Part shown: one piece after another, positions 8,803 to 16,262 of the stretch | Layout of the letters: each line of letters begins with the position of its first letter | Numbering within the stretch: position 1 is the first letter of the stretch | The notes under the pieces: generated by a model | The model's database searches: none | Told to the model about the DNA's origin: nothing | What the model saw: the letters and a program-made list of their open reading frames with translations, nothing else | Source: Phycisphaerales bacterium Planc_01 | GTDB taxonomy: Bacteria; Planctomycetota; Phycisphaerae; Sedimentisphaerales; Anaerobacaceae | Length of the DNA: 64,000 nt | NCBI GenBank assembly: GCA_001603075.1 | Contig: LVBB01000143.1 | Location: 1-64,000 of the forward strand | Direction of reading: 5' to 3' | Translations under genes and position numbers: made by a program

Positions 8803-10173
8803 CTATTGCCCCACTCCCAGGCGCTTCTGCAACTGCTCCAGTGAGACCCCCTTGGTCTCGGGCAGGTACTTCAGCACCAGGACGAACTGTACGAGCATCA
8901 TGACGGCGAAGAAGGCGAACGCCGGAGCACCTGAGTTGCGGGCCATCACCGGGAAAGCCCAGCTCACGCCGATACACAGCAACCAGATCAGAAAACACGC
9001 GGCCGCCGATCCCGATGCGCGAATCGCGTTGGGGAGCAGTTCGTTGATGCACACCCACACCACAGCACCTTGCGAATAGGCGTGTGAGCCCACAATCCCC
9101 ATCATCGCCACGATGACGATCCAGCCCTGGGCGTGCGTGTGGAAGACCCAGGCGGCCAATCCATGAGACAAGATGAAGGTCACCGACCCGGCCAGCAGGA
9201 GCGCCTTGCGGCCCACCCGGTCGATCAGCACCATCGCAAACACCGTCATGACGAGATTCGTCAGGCCGATGATGACCGACTGCATCAGGGCGCCCGCCTT
9301 GTCGGCTCCGGCCATGCGGAAGATATCGGCCGTGTAATAGATCACTGCGTTGATGCCGTCCAACTGGTTGAACGCCGCGATCATGCCGGCCAGCAACAGC
9401 GGCTTGAGGTACTTGCGATGGAGAAGGCTCTGGTGGCCGCCGATCCTCTCGGAGGTGAGCGACTGCTCGATCTCATCGACCTCCCGCCGAGGATCCTCGT
9501 GGCCGAACCTCGTCAAGACCTCTTCGGCCGCGGCACGGTTCCCTTTCTTCATCAGCCAGCGGGGGCTTTCCGGAATCAGGATCGAGGCCACGAGAAAGAC
9601 CGCTGCGGGGGCCGCCTCCACGCCGAACATCCATCGCCACACCGCCGGATGCTCGGGCCCCAGCAGATAGGCCACCAGATAGTTCGACAAGTACGCCATC
9701 AGAATACCCACGACGATGTTCAACTGGCTGACCGCCACCAGCAGGCCGCGCCGTCGCGCCGGGGCGATCTCGGTGATATATACCGGCGAGACAACCGAAG
9801 CTCCACCGACCGCGATGCCGCCGATCCAGCGAAACAGAAGCAGCGCATGCCAGTTCCAGGCATAGGCACAGCCGACCGCCGACACCAAATAGAAAGAGGC
9901 GAGCACTGTGAGCACCGGCCGTCGTCCCCACCAGTCCGAGGGCCGTCCCACCAGCAGAGCACCGAACAGCGTCCCGAACAGCGCACTGGAGACGGTGAAC
10001 CCCAGGAGGTTGTCGGAGAGCGAATACACGTCGCGAAGCGCCTCGGTCGTGCCCGAGATCACCGCTGTATCGAACCCGAAAAGGAAGGACCCTAACGCCG
10101 CGATGATGGAACTGGTCAGCAGCATCGCGCCGCCATGCGTTTCCTTCATACCGCCATCGCCGGTCATATCCAT
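8803..10173 (-). CDS. MFS sugar porter (sugar:H+ symporter)
   Basis: The 456-residue, twelve-helix protein has hallmark motifs of the sugar-porter branch of the MFS: GFDTAVISG in helix 1, GRPSDWWGRRP after helix 2, the PVYITEIAPARRRG motif before helix 5, and PETKG near the C-terminus. QLDGINAVIYY in helix 7 is the characteristic sugar-binding QQxxGxNxxxYY region, here with QL in place of QQ. It resembles XylE/AraE-type proton symporters, so a hexose or pentose is the likely cargo. The stop of this gene lies 15 bases from the convergent propeller gene. It is downstream of the GH38 fusion on the same strand with a 30-base gap, so it may import the sugar that enzyme releases. Confidence 0.85.
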   Translation of the reverse strand: MDMTGDGGMKETHGGAMLLTSSIIAALGSFLFGFDTAVISGTTEALRDVYSLSDNLLGFTVSSALFGTLFGALLVGRPSDWWGRRPVLTVLASFYLVSAVGCAYAWNWHALLLFRWIGGIAVGGASVVSPVYITEIAPARRRGLLVAVSQLNIVVGILMAYLSNYLVAYLLGPEHPAVWRWMFGVEAAPAAVFLVASILIPESPRWLMKKGNRAAAEEVLTRFGHEDPRREVDEIEQSLTSERIGGHQSLLHRKYLKPLLLAGMIAAFNQLDGINAVIYYTADIFRMAGADKAGALMQSVIIGLTNLVMTVFAMVLIDRVGRKALLLAGSVTFILSHGLAAWVFHTHAQGWIVIVAMMGIVGSHAYSQGAVVWVCINELLPNAIRASGSAAACFLIWLLCIGVSWAFPVMARNSGAPAFAFFAVMMLVQFVLVLKYLPETKGVSLEQLQKRLGVGQ

Positions 10174-10203
10174 ATCGCCTGGCCTCGCATTTGCAGTAGT
10201 GAC

Positions 10204-13200
10204 CTAATTGAACTCCGCCCGCAGCGTCACGAGCCCCCACGCCGGCACGTCGATGGGGCCGTTCACGGGCTCGCCCGCTCGCTCGGTTGTATCGCTCAGG
10301 TAGACAGCCGCCGGCTGGACGCTGCCCCACTTCAGGCTGATCGATCTCGCTTTGTCTGTCGCGCCGAGCAGGCGAACGATCAAGGCGCGGCCGTCGTCAC
10401 TGGGCTTCAAGGCCGTCACGAGACAATCGCCCGGCTCGACGTTCAGCAATGACTTCGCGGACTGCGGGCCTTGCGCACGTATGGCCAGCAGCGGCTGGCT
10501 GAAACCGGTGGCAAAACGTGACGCCTCAGCCGGATCGCGCCGGCGGTGAGGCCGCAGGACGAATCGGAACACCGTCGGGCCCTCCTGGTAGGCGCGGTAG
10601 TTGGTGCCCCAGTGATTGTTCATGGCCCAGGAATAGAGCTTCTGCGTCGGCTCCACACGCCGGCGCCAAACGTCCGGATCGGTCTGCGAATTAAGCAGCG
10701 TGGCGGTGATGCCCCCCACCTGCACGAGCGGCGCATCGAGCGTCACCCAGGTGATGCCGCGATCGGCGTTGGAGACATCAGCCCAGCGACCCACAGTGAA
10801 CCAGTTCTTGCACGCGCTGGGCATCTGGTCGATCTCTGGACGCATCACGCCCAGCGGAATATCGAGGAGCACCTCGCCATCCGGCACCGCAAACGGAAAG
10901 GCGAAGTTCACACTCTCCTTGCCTTCCTTGGCGTGGTAGCTCTTCGCTTGCAGCCGCTCTTTGTCCACTGTGTTGATGAGCTCGACATAATCACATCCGG
11001 CTACGACGCGCAGCTCTCGCACGAGCTTCCGGCAGCCCGGCGCCGACGACTCGATCACGAGCGAGGCGACCAACGGGCCTTTCTCGCCGACACGAATCGT
11101 CACCGGCCCGTTGCGCTGAAGGTCCTTCAGATCGTCGCCGATCAGATACAGATAGTCGTTCAGAGCCTCGCCACCACTGGTGTCGGCGAAGTTGCCGCTC
11201 AGTCCCCTGGCCGTCAATTCGACGATGCCGCCGGTACCCTCATCGAGCCGCAGACGAATGGCCCCGCTGTCCAAAGTCGCGCCCTCTGCGATCGCCCGGC
11301 CCTCGCCATGAGGCGCACCTGAAACCACGGTATACCGGCGGGCGGCAAACGGCGGCACGTCGCGCGCCAGGAAGACCAGCTCGCCCGATGTCAGTCGCTG
11401 TGAAGGGACCGGCCGGCCCGCATCATCGGTGACACGGTCGCCGCCGGCAGGTAGGGGCGAATAATCATTCGCCCGTGCTTCCGAGACAGTCACCAGTTCC
11501 GTGCGTGGCCAGGAAAGCGTGTTGAAAACATCCACCATTCGCGGCGTTGCGGCAGAATCGACGCGTTCGCCTCCCAGAGAGGCCGCCAGCAACTCGCGAG
11601 ACTGCCGGTCCGCCGACTCGGCGTAGCTACGTTTGATGTCCCATTGTTCGAGCGTCTCTTTCCGCTGCGGCTCGCTCACGCTGCACCAGGCGCCCCAGGT
11701 GTGCTCGGAGTACAGCAGCACCTTGTTCCATGCTTCTTCGAAGGCCTTGGCCGGGTACGCAGACGGGCGCAACATCGCGAAGAGCGTTTCCGCCTGCGCG
11801 AGCCGGTCAGAGCTGGCGCGGTTCATCGCGGTCTCCAGAGCGGATGAGCCGGCGCCGTCCTCCCAGTACGGGGTCCAGTCGCCTCGCACGACCGGCAGCC
11901 TGTCACCGTAGCGGTGCTCGAACGCACGGAACGCCTCGCTCGTGCCCGAGATGATGAAACGAGGCCAGGCGAATCTGGCGTTCCAGTCGCGGACGAACTC
12001 GCAGATGGCCGGGTCCGGCACAGCGTTGTCGCCGTGGCCGGCCCATCGCACATAGGCGATGTCGAACGGATAGCCGCGTTGCTCCAGCCCATCGGAGAAA
12101 TCCTCGACCAGCCGGGGCGACATCTTGCCGTAGCGGTGCGACATCGCGTAGCCCCAGAATGGAATCCAGACAAGCACCTTCGACCGCTCGTCCGGGCCCA
12201 CCCAATAGAACGGTTTGTTCTCCCACTCGCGAAGGATGGTGCCGATGCGGTCGAAGTAATTCGGCGCCACGGAGAAATAGCGAATTCCCGCCTGGGCCAT
12301 CGCGGTGACCGTGCCCCACGTGTACCCCGGGACATCGGAGATCATGGCCGCGTCAATCGGCACGCCGGTCTGCCGGGCCAGCTCCGTAGCATACTTGAAC
12401 AGGCGAACCAGCTCTTCCGGCCGGCACAGCCCGGTCAACTCGTTGAGGTACATACCGTTGAGCACGACCTGCCCGGTCTGCACCGCATCGAGAAATTCCG
12501 CACGCTGCCGGTCGTCGAGACGGTGCAGGTACAGGTCCGCCGCCCAGAGCACCTCGACATTCCACACGAAACGAGCCCCTTCGGGATAGTCGGCCGTTCG
12601 CTTGGCGGCGGCGATCCCGTCGAGAAGGTTCTGCACCTGCCTGGCTTCGATGGCGGTCTGAATCTCGGTATAGCCGATGTCGGTGTGGGAGTGCGGCGTG
12701 ATATACACTGTGAGCTTCTTGACTGGCTTGAGCGTCACGTCACGCGCGGCGATCACCTTGCCACTGACAGCGACCGTCACCTGCCCCTTCGTCTCCGCCT
12801 CGACGGCATCGACCATCAACTCCACTTCCTGCGTCCCCTGGACCAGTCGCACGGACTTCGCAGGCCCATTCACCAGTCGCACGACGGCGTCCGCATCCTC
12901 GCCGAAATGTCGTACAGTCACCATCAGCGGTTGCGACATCCGCCCGTCCCGCTCCTGCAACGCGCGCACCGGCCTGGCTGACTCCAGAAGCGTGCGCGCC
13001 TGCACCGGGCACAGCGCCGCGCCAGCGGGGGTTGTCAGCGACAGCGCATCGTAGAGCATCCAACTGCCGCTCAACGTAGTGATACGGACTTCGTTGTCGC
13101 CTGCCTTGAGCAGATGCGCCGGGAAGGCGACCGCGAACTTGTGCTCGCGTCCCTTCTGCGGTTCGCCGAACACGGAGGCATCTCCCGCCCCTCGGGGCAG

Positions 13201-14892
13201 CGACTGCTCGAACGCCTGCCCGTTCACTTCCACGCGCAACTTCGGCGGGCCGGCGCTGTGGGCATCGATCAGATCGAACAGGAGCCGGCATTCACCGCTC
13301 GCCGGCGGGGTCCTCAAACCGAAAAGCACGATGAACGTATGCGGGCGCGCCCCCGCCCAGCCATCGGCCGGGCCGGGCTGCACGTACGGCCAGTCTTTTT
13401 TCGGCTCGGAAGCCCCGACTACGAAGAACGCATCGTCCTCGAACTGCGCATAGCCGTCGGGCGCCAGGGCAAACTCCGCGTTGTCATCGTCAGCCTTGCC
13501 AATCTCCCAGAGCACGGCAGAGGAATCGACCGAGGCGCCCTGCTGCTGTTCGGCCCAAGCCAGCAGCTCGACGATGGCCATTCCGAGAACGCCCGCCGAG
13601 CCGCGAAACTGACCCGACCCTCGCGGCTGATTGTCGCGCGACCACCATTCGTGGAAGTCTCCGTGCCGAAGGACTCTCGAGGTCATGGGCACGAGTTCCC
13701 GGTAGGCCTCTTCGACAAGCCCATGACGAATCAACTGGCGGATCATCCGCCCGCCGAACCAACACCAGTCGCCGCCGTTCTGGTAGGAGTACGGCCCCAT
13801 GGCTGGATTCTTGAAGCTGCCTTCGGGGTAGACCGGGTAAAGCGTCAGCCCGATCGAGCCGGCGCCGGCGCGTCGGACGTTGTCCACCATCTGCCGAAGA
13901 GAGTCCGCGACTTCGTCTTGCGTCAGCAGTCCCGCTTCGATCGCCACCGCCGTGCCACCGTGGTAGTAGACCGCCGCCTCGTCAAAGCCGCTCGGAAAGG
14001 GCGACCCTTCGAGATAGACATGGGGGCGAAACTTGCGCCGGTCGGCATCCCACAGATGTTTCCGCACGTTCGTCCGGAGGTCGTCTCGCACCTTGCGCCA
14101 GCGCGCCGACGAGGTTCCTGTGTCACCGGTCAGCGAGAGGTAATCGTCGATGGCCACAAGAAACATGGCGTTGTCGTAGATGTCGAGGGCGCGATGAGAG
14201 CTCTCATCCAGCTCGACGCCCCACTCGTGCTCGGGCTGCACGTCGCCCCAGTCGGCGGTCGTAGCGCCCCACACCAGACCATGCTGCGCATCGAATCGGT
14301 GGGCGAGCACGTACTCCAGCGCGCGGACCAGGCGGTCGCGAACCGACACGCCGTCCACTTTCTCGTCGAGAATGGAAGAATCCCCCGTGACGGCAACGTA
14401 CTTCCGCACCGCCTGGACCAGCGAGGATTCCTGATCGGTCTCCACGGTGTTCTTGTGGGCGAGCAGTTCCGGCGCGAGAGCCGACCGGCGGTACTTGTAG
14501 GCGACGTTGCCCTGCGCCTTCGGGATGTAGCCATCCACGATATCGCCCTGCGGCCCCTGGAAGCGGAAGAAGGTCAGCAGGGCCTCGCGCACCGGCTTCG
14601 GATCGTTCACCTGGAGCGACAGCTCGATGAAGGTATTCAGATCGCGAATCCACACCTCGCCGTAACCGCTGCCGGCGGTGAATCCGGTCTTCAGCAGACT
14701 CCTCGCCTTGTCCAGGACCAGTGGCAGGTTCGGGTCGGCCAGGATCTGCCGGGCCACGGAGGTGGATTGGGACGATGGAATGCTGGAATGCTGGAATGAC
14801 CGGTTGGTCCCCGGTGCTGCTCCCAGTGTTCCAATACTCCCGTATTCCAGTATTGCAAGCAAGACAAGAGAGTGGTGAAGTGCGCCAGACAT
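10204..14892 (-). CDS. Three-part exported glycosidase: six-hairpin domain, beta-sandwich, GH38 alpha-mannosidase
   Basis: The 1562-residue product begins with a signal-like segment, although residues about 13-45 are encoded by an intergenic-type repeat (see 14777-14857). Residues about 45-480 form an (alpha/alpha)6 six-hairpin glycosidase-like domain with GYGEVWIRDLNTF and a GGDWCWFGGR region. Residues about 490-650 look like a PL4/CBM-type beta-sandwich. From about 725 to the end is a GH38 alpha-mannosidase: HSHTDIGYT near residue 735 gives the zinc His and Asp, and SDVPGYTWG near 852 holds the candidate Asp nucleophile. The two catalytic modules in one chain suggest sequential attack on a mannose-containing glycan. 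The sugar porter follows 30 bases downstream. GH38 assignment is firm; the N-terminal specificity is unknown. Confidence 0.8.
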   Translation of the reverse strand: MSGALHHSLVLLAILEYGSIGTLGAAPGTNRSFQHSSIPSSQSTSVARQILADPNLPLVLDKARSLLKTGFTAGSGYGEVWIRDLNTFIELSLQVNDPKPVREALLTFFRFQGPQGDIVDGYIPKAQGNVAYKYRRSALAPELLAHKNTVETDQESSLVQAVRKYVAVTGDSSILDEKVDGVSVRDRLVRALEYVLAHRFDAQHGLVWGATTADWGDVQPEHEWGVELDESSHRALDIYDNAMFLVAIDDYLSLTGDTGTSSARWRKVRDDLRTNVRKHLWDADRRKFRPHVYLEGSPFPSGFDEAAVYYHGGTAVAIEAGLLTQDEVADSLRQMVDNVRRAGAGSIGLTLYPVYPEGSFKNPAMGPYSYQNGGDWCWFGGRMIRQLIRHGLVEEAYRELVPMTSRVLRHGDFHEWWSRDNQPRGSGQFRGSAGVLGMAIVELLAWAEQQQGASVDSSAVLWEIGKADDDNAEFALAPDGYAQFEDDAFFVVGASEPKKDWPYVQPGPADGWAGARPHTFIVLFGLRTPPASGECRLLFDLIDAHSAGPPKLRVEVNGQAFEQSLPRGAGDASVFGEPQKGREHKFAVAFPAHLLKAGDNEVRITTLSGSWMLYDALSLTTPAGAALCPVQARTLLESARPVRALQERDGRMSQPLMVTVRHFGEDADAVVRLVNGPAKSVRLVQGTQEVELMVDAVEAETKGQVTVAVSGKVIAARDVTLKPVKKLTVYITPHSHTDIGYTEIQTAIEARQVQNLLDGIAAAKRTADYPEGARFVWNVEVLWAADLYLHRLDDRQRAEFLDAVQTGQVVLNGMYLNELTGLCRPEELVRLFKYATELARQTGVPIDAAMISDVPGYTWGTVTAMAQAGIRYFSVAPNYFDRIGTILREWENKPFYWVGPDERSKVLVWIPFWGYAMSHRYGKMSPRLVEDFSDGLEQRGYPFDIAYVRWAGHGDNAVPDPAICEFVRDWNARFAWPRFIISGTSEAFRAFEHRYGDRLPVVRGDWTPYWEDGAGSSALETAMNRASSDRLAQAETLFAMLRPSAYPAKAFEEAWNKVLLYSEHTWGAWCSVSEPQRKETLEQWDIKRSYAESADRQSRELLAASLGGERVDSAATPRMVDVFNTLSWPRTELVTVSEARANDYSPLPAGGDRVTDDAGRPVPSQRLTSGELVFLARDVPPFAARRYTVVSGAPHGEGRAIAEGATLDSGAIRLRLDEGTGGIVELTARGLSGNFADTSGGEALNDYLYLIGDDLKDLQRNGPVTIRVGEKGPLVASLVIESSAPGCRKLVRELRVVAGCDYVELINTVDKERLQAKSYHAKEGKESVNFAFPFAVPDGEVLLDIPLGVMRPEIDQMPSACKNWFTVGRWADVSNADRGITWVTLDAPLVQVGGITATLLNSQTDPDVWRRRVEPTQKLYSWAMNNHWGTNYRAYQEGPTVFRFVLRPHRRRDPAEASRFATGFSQPLLAIRAQGPQSAKSLLNVEPGDCLVTALKPSDDGRALIVRLLGATDKARSISLKWGSVQPAAVYLSDTTERAGEPVNGPIDVPAWGLVTLRAEFN
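14777..14857. repeat. Low-complexity ATTCCAG/GGAATGCT repeat inside the start of the GH38 gene
   Basis: GGAATGCTGGAATGCTGGAA at 14777-14796 is a tandem 8-base repeat. It faces CCAATACTCCCGTATTCCAG at 14831-14850, which carries related units in inverted orientation, with an ACCGG/CCGGT palindrome between them. Such units are typical of dispersed intergenic repeats in planctomycetes. Here they are translated as low-complexity Ser/Gln/Gly text between the signal peptide and the first domain. Confidence 0.5.
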
Positions 14893-14926
14893 CTTGGGAC
14901 CCTCGGGGTTTACTATTTGCGATCGG

Positions 14927-14988
14927 CCATCTACAATTCTGCTCAGCGACAGCCAGATGGTAAATCGTAGATGGCGAATTGTAAATGG
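14927..14988. repeat. Imperfect inverted repeat in the divergent GH38/UroD gap
   Basis: CCATCTACAATTC at 14927-14939 pairs with GAATTGTAAATGG at 14976-14988 (12 of 13 positions). A related AGATGGTAAATCGTAGATGG unit lies between. The stretch is visibly poorer in GC than the flanking genes and looks like a dispersed intergenic repeat. It ends eight bases before the UroD-family start codon. Confidence 0.55.
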
Positions 14989-14995
14989 TAAGCCT

Positions 14996-16210
14996 ATGAC
15001 ACCGAGAGAAAGAGTCCTGGCCGCACTGAATCACATCGAACCCGATCGCGTTCCGATCGATCTGTCCGGGCATCGCTCCTCGGGCATCGCCGCGATGGCG
15101 TACCCGAGGCTGCGCAAGTACCTCGGCCTCGAACCGAGACCCGTTCGCGTCTACGACGTGGTCCAGCAGCTCGCCATTGTCGATGACGACGTACTCGACC
15201 GCTTCGGCGTCGACTGCATCGAAATGGGACGAGGCTTCGCCCTCGCCGAAAACGACTGGAAGCCCTGGACGCTTCCCGACGGCACGGATTGCCTCATTCC
15301 CGCCTGGACCCGCATGGAGCGTCGGTCAGATCGCTGGGTCATCCTCTCCGACTCCGGGCAAGTCATCGCGCACATGCCCGACGGGACGCTGTACTTCGAA
15401 CAGACGCACTTCCCGTTCGCCGAATCCGAGGACGACGGCATGCTCGCCGCCGCCTTCGGCGAATGCATGTGGACCGCCGTGGCATCGCCGCCCGGTCCGG
15501 TCGATCCGCAGACCCTCCGTGAGGGGGCCCGGCGACTGCGCCAGAGCACCGACCGGGCCATCATCGGCCTGTTCGGCGGCAATCTCTTCGAGACGGGCCA
15601 GTTCTTCTACCGGGCCGACAACTTCTTCATGCTGCTGGCCTCCGACCCTCCGCGGGCGCATCGATTTCTGGACCGCCTGGTGGAAATCCATCTGGCTAAT
15701 CTGGAGAAGTTCCTTGCCGCCGTCGGCTCGTCGATCGACATCATTCTCTTCGGCGACGATCTCGGCATGCAGACAGGTCCCATGCTCAGTCCTCGGATGT
15801 ACTGCGAGTTCTTCAAACCCCGCCACCGAATCCTCTGGCATCGCGTCAAGGAGCTGGCCGACGTCAAGGTCATGCTCCATTGCTGTGGCGGCGTACGCGA
15901 ACTCCTGCCTCATCTCATCGAGGCGGGTCTGGACGCCATCAATCCCGTCCAGATCACCTGCTCCGGCATGAACGCGGCGGAATTGAAGGCGGAATTCGGG
16001 CGGGACCTGACCTTCTGGGGCGGCGGCTGCGACACGCGGGAGATTCTCACCGCGGCGCGCCCCCAGGAAGTGGCCGAGCACGTCAGGAATCAGGTCCGCA
16101 TCCTCTCGCCGGGCGGCGGCTTCATCTTCCAGCAGGTCCACAACATCCTCGCCAACGTTCCGCCCGAGAACATCGTCGCCATGTTCGACGCCGTAAACGC
16201 AAGCCGGTAA
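14996..16210 (+). CDS. Uroporphyrinogen decarboxylase-family (MtaA/CmuA-type) methyltransferase
   Basis: The 404-residue cytoplasmic protein starts MTPRERVLAALNH, the standard opening of the UroD-like methyltransferase branch. It keeps the TIM-barrel pattern of that family, including the LHCCGGV segment near residue 300 where zinc-dependent MtaA/CmuA/MtbA enzymes have the His-X-Cys metal site, and a C-terminal GGG(F)IFQQVHNI region. True HemE is shorter and has an Arg-rich N-terminal motif absent here, so a haem role is unlikely. Similar genes are frequent in planctomycete carbohydrate loci; whether they transfer methyl groups from O-methylated sugars is unproven. The start at 14996 has only a weak ribosome site. 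Confidence 0.8.
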   Translation: MTPRERVLAALNHIEPDRVPIDLSGHRSSGIAAMAYPRLRKYLGLEPRPVRVYDVVQQLAIVDDDVLDRFGVDCIEMGRGFALAENDWKPWTLPDGTDCLIPAWTRMERRSDRWVILSDSGQVIAHMPDGTLYFEQTHFPFAESEDDGMLAAAFGECMWTAVASPPGPVDPQTLREGARRLRQSTDRAIIGLFGGNLFETGQFFYRADNFFMLLASDPPRAHRFLDRLVEIHLANLEKFLAAVGSSIDIILFGDDLGMQTGPMLSPRMYCEFFKPRHRILWHRVKELADVKVMLHCCGGVRELLPHLIEAGLDAINPVQITCSGMNAAELKAEFGRDLTFWGGGCDTREILTAARPQEVAEHVRNQVRILSPGGGFIFQQVHNILANVPPENIVAMFDAVNASR

Positions 16211-16262
16211 CGCCGTGCACGTCGCACGAGACATGCGGCACTGCGGATGACGTTTCCAAACG

